From Hirsutella rhossiliensis (taxonomy: Eukaryota; Ascomycota; Sordariomycetes; Hypocreales; Ophiocordycipitaceae): a DNA stretch of 64,000 bases. The translations under genes were made by a program, and so were the position numbers. Shown here piece by piece: positions 9,651 through 19,427 of this stretch. Below the pieces are notes generated by a model. That model did no database searches. It saw only the letters and a list, made by a program, of their open reading frames with translations, and was not told where the DNA came from. Where the stretch lies: NCBI RefSeq assembly GCF_020360975.1, contig NW_025408674.1:310001-374000 (forward strand). Reading direction: 5' to 3'. The number at the start of each line of letters is the position of its first letter. The first letter of the stretch is position 1.

Positions 9651-9822
9651 TAATACTAAGATCGCCCTTACCGACCCCAATACCCATTTGCGTTAATTGC
9701 TCTGCCAATTGCGCTAAGTGGTTATTGCCGCCGGTCACGCCGCACACCCGGCACCTTACCCTACGTGGAAGATTCCAAAGATATCAGTTAGAAACTGATC
9801 TTCCGTCCGCTAGTACGCGTAC

Positions 9823-11472
9823 GATGGCTCCTACGACGAGCGAGACTCCGGCCAGCCTAGACGGGCCGCCGACGACCACGACTGCATCGAAGTACAGATG
9901 GCTAGTAAGAAGAACGAGAGACAACCTGATCCCTACTTGAGGGACGAACGACAATGCAGAGACCGTTAGAAGAGACGGCTAGAGTGGGCCGCGACTTCCA
10001 GGTCCCCCAGAAACTGACAACAGACTTGCACGAGCTCCTCCTTACGGATTCCGACCAGGACCTCGTCCAGCAGTTCGCACACACCGTCCTTGCCGCGCAG
10101 GAGAACCCTACCCCCTTTACAGCAAAGACAGGCCGCACGAGCGGGACCCTAGACGCGGCCTGGGTGAAAGCGTCATCGCGAATGCGAAACATGAGGGCCT
10201 TGCTAGGAACTGCAACACTTAGTCAACGAACGTAACGCGGCGTTACAGTTACTTCGTTGGACGGTCGAACGGTCCAGCACCCGAGAGAAGGTTGCCCGTC
10301 AGATCCTCGAACGAGCCCTCGCGAACCAGAAGGAGCTAGGCCGTCAGGCTAGAGCTCGCCAGCAAGATCTTATGGATTACACGGACCAGATCCGTGCGAT
10401 CGAGGCGAGCTATGCAGGCATCAAAGACTCTGGGGCGCTCCGACAGGATACCCCGGGCCCCTCAGGAGCACCACACACCCCACGACCTCACGCCATCTCC
10501 CCCGTCTGAAGAACGAACCCCCTCGCAGGCGCCATCGTCGACTACGTCCACAGCCCGGACCCGGCACAATACAATCAAGATCAAGGACCCGGAGCCCTTG
10601 GACAATGGATCGAATCCGCGTTACGCTGACTGGAAGGCAGCAGTGGAGCGGAAGATGGAATTAAACGCCTACTTCTTTCCCGACGAATTCGCTAGGATTA
10701 CGTGGATCGCGACCCTTATCAAGGGACAAGCGCACGAGGTCCTAGCGCCCTACCTCGCGAAACAGGACGACCTGGAGATCAGATCCGTGGGTCAGATCTT
10801 CGAGCTCCTTGGGTCAGTTTACGATAACAAGAGCCACAAGTGGGAGGCGAGGCAGCGGCTGGATAGCCTGAAAATGAAACAAGGGGAGTCCTTTATCGAC
10901 TTCGCAGCGAAGTTCGTAACCCTTGCGACAAAAGCAGGACTCCATGACCGAGACCGGATCACAGAGCTTCACAAGAAGCTCACCGGTCGGATCCGCCTAA
11001 ACAGCCAAGATATCTACGAGCGGTACGAGGAGCTTACGTTTGCTCAATATCGTGACCGGATGACTGCCCGGTATCTTGTTCAGGTTGACGCGTTAGAGGA
11101 CTGAAGGAGGACCGAGAGGAGGTTGCGAAGACTAGGATACCGACCCCAGACCGAGGAATAATCCGCCTCCCTCGGTCAAAGGCAGTCCGATTCGCTCCCC
11201 AAACCGAGTTACGGGCCCAGCGACCCTCGACCCCGCCGACTACCACGTTGCCGTCTGATGGTACCTTTAAGGGGAACTGTTTCGTTTGCAAAAGACCGGG
11301 CCATCAGGCTGCCGTCTGTCCGACAAAGGGATCCCCACGAGTGGCCGCACTTGTGGCGGCAGTGGGGACGGTAAACGACCAACTGAGAGCGTTATTGGAA
11401 GGATCGGACAGCGAAGGTAGCGAGTCGCAGGACGATCAAGATGAGGAGTCCGAGGTAGCGGAAATGCCATAG
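9823..11472 (+). pseudogene. gypsy Gag with CCHC zinc knuckle, frame-shifted
   Basis: A start at ATG 9,823 (MAPTTSETP) is plausible. The frame continues in pieces: 9,954-10,235 (VPQKLTTDLHELLLTDSDQD), then VARQILERALANQKELGRQA at about 10,290-10,400, then the long piece 10,394-11,104. The core retrotrans_gag domain lies there (WKAAVERKMELNAYFF; WIATLIKGQAHEVLAPYL; KQGESFIDFAAKFVTLA). A zinc knuckle CFVCKRPGHQAAVC sits at about 11,280-11,325, followed by an acidic tail. Gag forms the particle and binds RNA. It is broken by at least three frame shifts. Confidence 0.8.
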
Positions 11473-11530
11473 CCTGAGCAAAGGCTCCCGCACAGGCTAT
11501 ATCCTAAGTATTCGCAAGCTTACTGAGAAC

Positions 11531-13860
11531 TTGAACTTATCGACAATTGATCACTTAATTGGCGGTCCTAGTTTTGTGATTAATAGCACGATTCGCAAAC
11601 ATGGTCTCGCTATCTCAGTACGCATCCTTGTGGATACCGGAGCACAAACGTGGCTATTAGGCAACTCACGCCTAACAAAGCCAGCAGCTAAACGACTCGA
11701 CCTCCCTAGACGCAGCTATACAGCGCCGCGTTATATTAAGGGAATTGATGGTCGTGCTCAGTGTATCACTTCTTCTATCCAAGCAGACTTCCAGCTCCAG
11801 GGCGGACTTTCCGCGATCAACCGATCCTTGAGGCCGACCTAGGGACGAGGAACGATTTCCACCTGATCGTAGGACTTATGTTCTTGAGCCATTTCGATAT
11901 CCGTCTCGACTGCCGCCGTCGTCGCCTTATCTTCCCTCCTGAGCTGGAAGCCCAGAGGGACTGGATCCCGGATATTGCACTTAAGGCTTCTCGTCTTATG
12001 TACCCGAAGCCAGTTTCCCTACGAGTTCAGGCCGACGTAGAGCGGCGAGACCACCTTTGGGAAGAAGCAGAAAGACAGGACCAGGAAGAAGACGGCGCGG
12101 CCCATATCATCCAGATCTCTCCCGCGATACAGGAACCAACAGGGGCCACGAGCACCATCGGCCCACGGCAACATCGTCCACGGTACTCTACTCATCGAGG
12201 GGATGACCTGGGAAGATGAACCGAGCACTGGCGGGCATCGAGTGGAGAGACCCTGCCAGAAGGATATCAGGCCACGGTACCAACGGAGGGCGCAGGATCT
12301 CGATATACTGATGATTTCGGCACCAGCATTCCACGCAGGTATCCGTCGCAGGAAGGACCATCGGCATGCCTACGAAGATGTGACTTTCCTCAACCTTCAC
12401 ATGATCGATAAGGCGCTCGGGGAAAGGGGCGAGCAGGATAACCAACAGGACGAGGACGACCGTTTCCTCGCAGAAAAGCTACCTCCAGAGCTCGCAGACC
12501 TAGCCGACGTGTTCTCCCGCGAGGACAGCAATAGGATGCCTCCGTCCCGCCCAGGGTAGACCATAAGATCGAACTAACAGGGCCTGCTGCGTTACGAACG
12601 CACCCATTGTACAGCCTTAACCGCGAACAGCTGGAGACTATGAAGGAGTATTTACAGGATAGTCTCCAGAAGGGCTTCATTGAGCCAAGCAGCGCACAGT
12701 TCGGATCCCTGTCTGTTTTGCAAAAAGAAGGATGGCAAGCTGCGTTTTGCGTAGATTTCGGGAACTCAATCAGCTAACTAAGAAGGATCGGTACCTATCC
12801 CTCTTATTAGCGAGACCCTAGACCGCATTGCGAAGGCGAAGATATTTACGAAGCTAGATATTAGGCAGGCGTTCCACCGGATCCGGCTCGAACCGGATTC
12901 AGTCGAACTAACCGCCTTCCGCACGCGTTACGGCCAGTTCCACTACAAGGTCCTTCCCTTCGGGTTATGCAACGGGCCTAGTACGTTCCAACGGTTTATT
13001 AACACGACCCTTTGGGACTACCTCGACTCTTTCTGTACGGCCTACCTCGACGATATCCTCGTGTTCTCCGAAGATAAGAAGGAACATATGCGACACGTAC
13101 GGCTCGTTCTAGAGCGACTTCGGGAAGCGGGTCTTCAAGTAGACATCAAGAAATGCGAATTCGGTGTCACAAAGACGGATTTCCTTGGGTTTATTATTAG
13201 TACGGATGGTATCTCCGTCGACCCTAGGAAAGTCTCGGCTATCCTGACCTGGCAGACCCCACGATGCAAAAAAGAGCTGCAGTCCTTCCTCGGATTCTGC
13301 AACTTCTACCGTCGGTTTATCCGTAACTACGGTAGAATCTGCCGACCCTAAACCGCTTGACAGGGAGAGTAGGTGGGATTTCGACGACCGGTGCCTTGAG
13401 GCCTTCGAGACCCTAAAGACAGCTCTAACTACCGCGCCAGTCCTCGTCCACTTCATAGAGGACCGCGAGACGAAGCTAGAGACTGACGCGTCGGATGGGG
13501 TTATCGCGGGCGTGCTCACAACTAGCGGACGATGGACAATGGCACCCGGTCTCGTTCCTTACGAAAACGATGAACGCAGCGGAGTGTAACTATGAGATAC
13601 ACGATAAGGAGCTCCTGGCTATTATCGTGTGCCTGAAGGAATGGATGCCCTTGTATCCCTAGTCGCTCCCGGAGTCATCAAGATCTTCACCGACCACCAA
13701 GCCCTCCAGTACTTCGCTACAAAGAGGATGCTAAACGCACGGCAAGCTCGATGGATCGAGACCCTTGCTATGGTTGGATTCGAAATCCACTATCGCCCGG
13801 GCAAGCAAAACGTCGTCGCCGACGCTCTTTCCCGCAAGGCCCAGGACGTGCAGTTACAGA
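11531..13860 (+). pseudogene. gypsy protease, reverse transcriptase and RNase H
   Basis: Protease: ISVRILVDTGAQTWLLG (DTG active site) at about 11,610-11,660. Reverse transcriptase: IFTKLDIRQAFHRIRL (first Asp) at about 12,842 and FCTAYLDDILVFS (the catalytic YLDD) at about 13,030-13,075, then LGFIISTDGISVDPRKV. RNase H: ETDASDG (13,480), [13 protein letters not shown] (13,590) and IFTDHQALQYF (13,690) supply the catalytic acids. Frames change near 11,840, 12,550, 12,770, 13,350 and 13,600, so no full polyprotein can be read. Confidence 0.85.
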
Positions 13861-14676
13861 AGGCGCTCAAGGAGTTGAACCGCTCGCAGATCCTAATCCC
13901 AGCAACTCAGTTTGCAGGGGCACGACGGGAGGGCTGCTATAGCCGCAGGCGCCGCAGGCGGAGACGACCCTACTATTGCCATATATACCCCGGTTCCGCA
14001 AGACAAGCCGAGACCCCAAACTCTAGAGATGGGTGCCTACTGGAAGGATTCGAGCTTATCGAAGCGATCCTCCAGGCAAACCGGGCTTCACCTCGCTACG
14101 CTCCGAAAGGGAGCAAGCAGAGATACCAGACTCCCGGTTCCAAGTCCAGAGTGGCCTCCTCTGTTACGATGGACGACTAGTCGTCCCCGACGAGGCGAAC
14201 CTACGGACTGCCCTTTGTCACGAGGCGCACCGTCCGCGAAAGTCAGGCACATCCCGGCCGGAATAAGATGAGGAAGATCTTAACGAGACGGTACTACTGG
14301 CTCGGGATAGGAGGTTTTATTGACCGTTACTGCGCGAACTGCGCGGACTGCAAGCGGTCCCAAGACTCCCGCCTCCGACCAGCAGGACTACTCCAGCCAC
14401 TGCCAATTCCGGAGCGCCCCTGGCAGCACATCTCTATGGACTTTAAGACAATGCCACGAGACAAGAAGGGTATACGGCGGTCTTCGTTACGGTCTGTCGG
14501 TTGAGCAAGAGGACGTTCTCCCTACCGACATATACGACCTGTACCGCGCAGGATATGGCCTGGCTTTTCTACGAGCATATCTGGAGGACCTACGGCGCAC
14601 CGGAGACCATTACGTCAGATCGCGGGCCGCAGTTTATTTCGAGCTTTTGGAACGAACTTTGTCGCCTCGTGGGGAC
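13861..14676 (+). pseudogene. gypsy integrase, cut before the catalytic Glu
   Basis: The zinc-binding HHCC region is visible across two frames (LCHEAHRPR then YCANCADC at 14,330-14,350). The catalytic core shows the first Asp (HISMDF) and second Asp (ITSDRGPQFISSFWNELC). The third residue of the DDE triad is missing, because the sequence switches to a minus-strand LTR at 14,677. The enzyme would join cDNA to the host chromosome. Confidence 0.8.
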
Positions 14677-14854
14677 TGTTACGATCAAGGCCGATATGGA
14701 TAACCAGAAGGGACTTGGAAGAATAGTTAATTATCGACTTCTTAAGGAAGAAGGGAAGAGGAAGAGGAACTGAAGAAAAGGAGGAAGCGGTCTATATACG
14801 TAACGGTATGTGGAAGTGGATACCGTAAGGTATGTGGAGGTGGATACCGTAACA
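14677..14854 (-). repeat. 178-base LTR (3' LTR of the second gypsy element)
   Basis: On the minus strand it runs from TGTTACGG to CGTAACA, matching inverted ends. It is preceded by a polypurine tract (GGAGGAAGGGGGTGA) next to the end of the minus-strand pol gene. It holds two copies of a 23-24 base repeat (GGTATGTGGAAGTGGATACC and a close copy). It interrupts the integrase gene of the first gypsy element. Confidence 0.75.
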
Positions 14855-16177
14855 TCACCCCCTTCCTCCGGGGAAGAAAGAAAAGGCCCTAAGCGACTTG
14901 AAAGCGCACCCACTGAAGCCCATGATATACGACAAAGCCACCACTTTTGGTGTTTTTGTCTTGCGGCGCTTACTCGTAGACCCTGTACGAGAGCCTTCGT
15001 CTTCACCCACGTCGTCGCCCTCTCCGTATGTTGCCACGAACCTCTTGAAGGCGTCCGTAAGCTTGATGTTGTCACGTGGTTCCCACGTGGGTTCGATATA
15101 TCCGTCCCATTTGACGAGAAGTTCTCGGCCCTTGGGGTGGCGTTCTGCCCGCAAAACCTTCTCCACGGAATACACTAGAACGGTACCGTCTAGTAGCGGT
15201 GGTGGTTGTGTGTCGTCTTGTACTTGTGATGGAAGAGGGTCGTTAGGGTCTTTGCAAAGGAGGTCAGCAAAGAAGCGCGGGTGTATGTTGGAAGGGACAT
15301 CGAGTTCGTAGATGTCAGGGGCGATGACTCTGGTGACCTTGTACTGGGCTTGTGTCCACGAGAGTTTCTTTTTGAGTTGGGGGGTGGTAACGTTCTTCAA
15401 ATTCAGCCAGACACGCTCCCCGACAACGAACTTTTGACTTGGCCGCCGCCCTTTATTCGCCTGGTGTTCCATGATTTGTTGTGCTGTCGCTTTCGCTGCT
15501 TGGGCTAATTCTTGACCCTCTCGTAGGCGGGCAATGAAGTGGTCGGCACGGGCCTTGGGGTCGGTTTTGGAGCGAGATGAGATTTGGTTTTGTTGGATAG
15601 GCTCGGCGTGGTACCCGTGAGTGAGGAAAAAGGGGCTGTAACCCGTGACAGAGGAATCGCGGTTGTTGATCGCGAGCATGGCCATTGGCAAAAGACCTGC
15701 CCAGTCGGTCTGGGCGTAGGCGACGAAGATTCGTAAGTAAACAAGGACCTCTTGATTCATCCGTTCGGTAGCGCCATCGGTCTGAGGGTGGTATGCCGTG
15801 GATAGACGTTGTTCAATGCGCACGAGTTCACAAAGCCGTTGCCAGAATTTGCTAACCCAGTTGCTGCCTCTGTCAGATGTCATCGTCTTTGGAAAGCCGT
15901 GGAATCTGTAGTGGCACTGAACAAAGCGCTCGGCACAAGCCTCAGCTTCCATCGAATCCATAGCTTCCAGTGTACAAGAGCCGAGCAGCCGATCACAAAT
16001 TACCATCAGAAATCGGGGGCCTTTGCCGTTAGCTGGCAGGTCAACCATGAAGTCGACAGACAATTCGCTGTGAAATCTGTCCGGAATAGGCAAAGGTCGT
16101 AGGAGACCCTGTGGGCTGTGGCGCCACGACTTTGACCGTGAGCAAACATTGCAGTTCCGTACGAATTGGCGAACCAT
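14855..16177 (-). CDS. gypsy integrase with chromodomain, 440 codons open
   Basis: An open frame with MVRQFVRNCNVCSRSKS (end of the zinc site, CxxC) at the start. The catalytic core follows: SVDFMVDLP (first Asp), MTSDRGSNWVSKFW (second Asp) and DGATERMNQEV (Glu). Next comes the GPY/F-like region (FVVGERVWLNLKN...LDVPSNIHPRF). Residues about 340-400 are a chromodomain (VEKVLRAERHPKGRELLVKW, then WEPRDNI) with its aromatic residues. All three catalytic acids are present. The Met used is internal to a polyprotein, because the H2C2 half lies upstream in another frame. Confidence 0.85.
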   Translation of the reverse strand: MVRQFVRNCNVCSRSKSWRHSPQGLLRPLPIPDRFHSELSVDFMVDLPANGKGPRFLMVICDRLLGSCTLEAMDSMEAEACAERFVQCHYRFHGFPKTMTSDRGSNWVSKFWQRLCELVRIEQRLSTAYHPQTDGATERMNQEVLVYLRIFVAYAQTDWAGLLPMAMLAINNRDSSVTGYSPFFLTHGYHAEPIQQNQISSRSKTDPKARADHFIARLREGQELAQAAKATAQQIMEHQANKGRRPSQKFVVGERVWLNLKNVTTPQLKKKLSWTQAQYKVTRVIAPDIYELDVPSNIHPRFFADLLCKDPNDPLPSQVQDDTQPPPLLDGTVLVYSVEKVLRAERHPKGRELLVKWDGYIEPTWEPRDNIKLTDAFKRFVATYGEGDDVGEDEGSRTGSTSKRRKTKTPKVVALSYIMGFSGCAFKSLRAFSFFPGGRG

Positions 16178-17050
16178 AAGGTATTGCTGGGGCCAAAAGT
16201 AGCTCCGTTGAAGAATGTTGAGCGTAACGTTGCGCCCAGGGTGACCCGTAATGTGATAGTCGTGTCTGTTGTATCAGTGCCGTCCGAAGTGGTTCCCAAT
16301 TGGGCACCCATAAAGCGCCGCGCCGGAGCAATGCTCCGCGGTCGTCGATTTCGCAGTCAGGTACCTGGACAGAAAGGTTGTATTCCGAAGGGAAGGTGGC
16401 GTTGCCTTGGACAACAGAGGCGTGTATGTTGCGGTACTCGCCGTCTTCGATCAGGCCGCGGTCCCAGAGCAACTGAAGCGCGGAGTCGAAGAAGAGTTTG
16501 GCGCCTCTGGGCGGGGCTTGAGAATCGTCGATGGGTGTGGTTTTGAGCGGCGCGTCTGTACAGCGCTGACGAGTTGGTTAAGAATGTAGTCGCCTTGGTG
16601 ATGCTTGACGGTGCGTGGAGGTAGCCAATGATCTTTAAGCAGCTGGAATTCGCGGTTTTTAAGGCGCTCGTCGTCGCCGTTAGCGGGCAGGTCTTGGGCG
16701 CGGCGAGAGAGGAAGTCCGGCTGTGTATTGTCCTTCCCAGCGCGAAAAACGATCTTGAACGTGTACCGAGAGAGTGTTTCCGCTAGGCGGACCTGGCGTT
16801 CGGAGGCGGCGGTTGGTCATGAAGTATTGCAGGTTCTTGTGGTCTGAGACGACTATGAATTTGTCAACGCTGCGTAACTCGCCTGAGAAGTGCTCCATTG
16901 CCGCGACGATGGCGAGAAGTTCTTTGTCGTGAACGTCGTAGTTCACCTCCGCAGCGGAGAATTTGCGTGAAAAATAGCCTACTGGTCGCAGTCTACCCTT
17001 TTCGTCTCGCTGAGAGAGGACGGCGCCAACGGCCCATCCGGAGGCATCGC
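16178..17050 (-). pseudogene. gypsy RNase H and integrase H2C2 linker, frame-shifted
   Basis: RNase H catalytic residues appear in [30 protein letters not shown] and VVSDHKNLQYFM (about 16,830-17,050). Frames then shift through a tether (LPANGDDERLKNREFQLLK) to RGALLRRGALWVPNWEPLR and the H2C2 His residues near 16,240. It continues into the integrase frame below 16,178. Confidence 0.8.
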
Positions 17051-17310
17051 ATTTCGGTGCTGTCCAGATATCAAGGGTGAGCGAGATGGTAGCACAATTG
17101 TACTCAAGCTCAATCTTCAGCTTCTCTCTGCGTTCGACAAAGTCTGTGTAGATATGATTGCGTAAAGTTATACGACTCCTGTACACACAGGTTGTATTGT
17201 GAGCCAAGAACATCTCTTGGAAATCAGGGGTCTCAACAACAGAGAAGGGTTGTCGGTGTTTTACAAACCACTGGCGGATAGACTCCTTTGCCGTGAGCCT
17301 TGCTCTCTGG
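17050..17310 (-). pseudogene. hAT transposase fragment (N-terminal part)
   Basis: The minus-strand frame reads AKESIRQWFVKHRQPFSVVE, then NHIYTDFVERREKLKIEL and ISLTLDIWTAP. These are recognisable hAT-superfamily transposase segments; the last includes the conserved Asp of the catalytic domain. The frame fuses directly to gypsy RNase H at about 17,050. Only about 85 residues remain, and the upstream BED finger is absent. Confidence 0.75.
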
Positions 17311-17393
17311 CATTAACTCACGAGGGCGCAGCTAGCTACCCCAATAAGTACAAGAACCCAGTCTCACTGCAGCGGGCCAACCTGGCTCGGAGT

Positions 17394-17681
17394 CTATGTC
17401 TGCCCATACGGTCCCGCTTGTGCAGGGCAACAGGGTATACAACTCCGGCTGGTCTTACGCGAGCAGCAGGGTGAATTCCGCAGCCACGATTCTTGTAGAA
17501 CCTCGCCGCGCGGTAGGACAGTCCTGAACCACACCCGCCAACCCTCCGCGTAGCCGGGTGCTACGGGGACACGCCCCCCGGTACCTCCATTTGTCGGGCA
17601 GATGGTATCGTAGAGGTACCACTTCCCGGCGTCTACACTCGCGAATGCCATGATTGACGTAATAAGTGGGTTGAACTTCAT
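17394..17681 (-). CDS. short reading frame with a secretion-signal-like start; candidate small secreted protein or chance frame
   Basis: From ATG 17,681 the product starts MKFNPLITSIMAFASVDAGK, a short hydrophobic signal-like N-terminus. It continues for about 75 residues with seven Cys (DTICP, NSPCCSR, SCIPCCP). Small Cys-rich secreted proteins among transposons are known as fungal effector candidates, but I do not recognise the family. An alternative frame downstream (GLSYRAARFYKNRGCG) also looks protein-like, so a frame shift is possible. Weak support. Confidence 0.25.
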   Translation of the reverse strand: MKFNPLITSIMAFASVDAGKWYLYDTICPTNGGTGGRVPVAPGYAEGWRVWFRTVLPRGEVLQESWLRNSPCCSRKTSRSCIPCCPAQAGPYGQT

Positions 17682-17693
17682 CGTGTCGAACAA

Positions 17694-18933
17694 GAGGCGG
17701 GTTTTTGAGATGAGTACTTGTGGGTTAATACTGGTTGGGTGCCGGGCCGTTCAATAAGATTACTAGGCCGAGCGGAAAGAAGACTGATAATGTGTCTTGA
17801 AATCTTTTGGCACGCGCGACGTGCCGGTTTGAAAAATAACCACAACAGAACTAGTAGCTTAAGCTGTCTTGATTGATAGGTAGTAAGAGAAAAAGAAATA
17901 TTCGAAGCGGCTGATGCTTATTCTTTATACTTAGAGAATACTATGCGCTCTCTTAGCGTAAGCAGGCGCTCAACTTAGCACAGAAGTTATGCGAAGTGTC
18001 GAGAAGAAGGTCCGAACGAAGTGAGGCCTCTAGGTCTCTCTAGGTAATACAGCTCGAAACCAGGTAAGGAGGGAGGTTTGTGGTCCACTGAGGGGTCCGG
18101 AGGATCTCCTATTCGATCAGGATCCTCCAAGGAGCCCGGTATATCTTTACTGGCTCGGGGACCTCAAGAGATTGAACTATCGACCTAATAGCTTGGAAAG
18201 CTATTGATCGGGAGATCGAGCTGAATGTGCTGACGTAGATGGCTTACGCGGCCTTCAGTGAGGGGCAAGGAGTGCCCTCTTCCTGATAGAATGTACATTA
18301 TACCTGAACACGGGATATGAACACAGGGAAGGCACAGAGGGATATAAAAGGGGAGGGCTAGACGGATACAGGGCAACCAGAGGAGAGCAATCAACACATG
18401 CATTTCACATACCATCTGATCGTATGATACTTGACCTTCGAAAAGTCCCTTTATCCACTTTTATGCCCACTTTTGCTCTCTCCTTCGCGAGACGAAGGGC
18501 CTAAACATCTAGCTCCGACAATTTCAGCGATAGCGTCTATAGCAGGGAGAATACTTAAAAGAAAGGCTAGTAATGAGGCTAGAGGGTATTAAGAATAGTC
18601 TATCTATATTAAACACGCTTATTAGCGAATAAAGAGAAGATTGGCACTATTTGGAATGCCGATGCGAGGAGGCTGATAGGTAATAAGGATGTCGCGAAGC
18701 CTGCGCCTGCCTGTACCATACGCGTCAATTGACGTGTACTCCTGTAACAGCAGGCGACTCTCTTTTTCGTGACAGTTATGAGCCCGGGAGGGGCGGCTAA
18801 CCGCCCCTGGAACTTCCGGTAGCTGCGCACGATGACTACCTAGGCTAGCGCGCATAACCCAAGGTTGATCGGTCGGAGTTCGAGTCCCGACGGGGAATAA
18901 GCCTGTGTAAAACCTAAAAAAGACGCGAGTATC
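17694..18933. other. AT-rich stretch without a recognised gene
   Basis: No frame with a recognisable motif. It contains a TATA-like site with LTR-like surroundings at 18,343. A tRNA-reminiscent segment with box-B-like AGTTCGAGTCC lies at 18,870-18,880. Probably decayed LTR and SINE sequence. Confidence 0.4.
18343..18349 (+). promoter_or_regulatory. TATA-like box (TATAAAA) in an LTR-like context
   Basis: GATATAAAAGGGGAGGGC is followed within about 70 bases by ATCAACACATGCATTTCACA, resembling an LTR U3/R junction. No matching second LTR or gene was found. Confidence 0.3.
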
Positions 18934-18935
18934 TA

Positions 18936-19247
18936 CCCGTTGGTCAAAGGCAGGCGCGGCTGACCAACTTAACTGCCGTTAAGTTGGCCCAAAAAATCCG
19001 GGACAGCACAAAAACCCCCGGGACAATCTTAGAATAGTGGAAATTACTAATACAACTGTTAAGAATTAAGTACCTCAGATTTTAGCGTATTTTCGAAGAA
19101 GTACTAACTTCTTAACACTTTTTCTAGTAAATTACTAGGCCCCAGGATTGTCCCCGGGGTTTTTGTGCTGTCCCGTATTTTTTTGGGCCAACTAAGTGGC
19201 GAAGACACTTAGTTGGGCTGCTGTGGCCCCACACCTAGACCAACGGG
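18936..19247 (+). mobile_element. 312-base MITE with long inverted repeats, subterminal hairpins and TA duplication
   Basis: The ends are CCCGTTGG and CCAACGGG, with TA just outside each (18,934-18,935 and 19,248-19,249). About 95 bases at each end are imperfect inverted repeats, sharing GGCCCAAAAAA, CGGGACAGCACAAAAACCCC and GACAATC. Each arm also carries its own hairpin (18,964-18,987 and 19,188-19,216, stem CCAACTTAAC or CCAACTAAGTG). No coding capacity. TA duplication points to Tc1/mariner-type mobilisation. A related end lies at 22,348. Confidence 0.8.
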
Positions 19248-19332
19248 TAGTCAATTGGCAGATGCGTATTCTCATAGCGTTGGGGTCCAGGAATCCCGGG
19301 GATTACCCGCGATCCCTGAAGTGACATATATT

Positions 19333-19425
19333 AAGGAATGTAAGTATCAGCCAAAAAGGAATGTGACGTTAGATAAAAAGGAATGTGATATTAGCTGAAA
19401 AGGAATGTTATTATATCAGCTGAAA
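19333..19425 (+). repeat. four AAGGAATGT motifs at 22-23 base spacing
   Basis: The motif occurs at 19,333, 19,356, 19,378 and 19,400, separated by variable TTAG/TCAG-containing spacers. It sits directly against the outer end of the LTR at 19,428. Confidence 0.6.
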
Positions 19426-19427
19426 TC

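Larger units (their letters stand above)
9372..14676 (+). mobile_element. Ty3/gypsy retrotransposon, truncated in integrase
   Basis: From left to right: probable LTR, Gag with CCHC knuckle, aspartic protease, reverse transcriptase, RNase H, and the integrase zinc and catalytic regions. This is the Ty3/gypsy order. Frame shifts occur throughout. The coding sequence stops abruptly at 14,676, where the LTR of another gypsy element begins, so the 3' part was lost or displaced by that insertion. Confidence 0.85.
14677..17050 (-). mobile_element. chromodomain-type Ty3/gypsy element, 5' truncated
   Basis: On the minus strand: RNase H (17,050 downward), integrase zinc domain, integrase core, a C-terminal chromodomain, polypurine tract and 3' LTR. 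A chromodomain after the integrase marks the chromovirus branch of Ty3/gypsy, in which it steers integration to marked chromatin. Reverse transcriptase, protease, Gag and 5' LTR are missing. At about 17,050 the sequence switches to hAT transposase. Confidence 0.85.

Noticed and set aside
9660..9725. A tRNA-like segment on the minus strand (TAGCGCAATTGGCAGAGC)
   Set aside because: Box A looks good but no box B or acceptor stem follows. It could be near the gypsy primer-binding site, but this cannot be shown.
18840..18900. A tRNA gene with a CAT-like loop
   Set aside because: A box-B-like sequence is present, but no acceptor stem or anticodon stem could be formed. At most a decayed tRNA-derived repeat.
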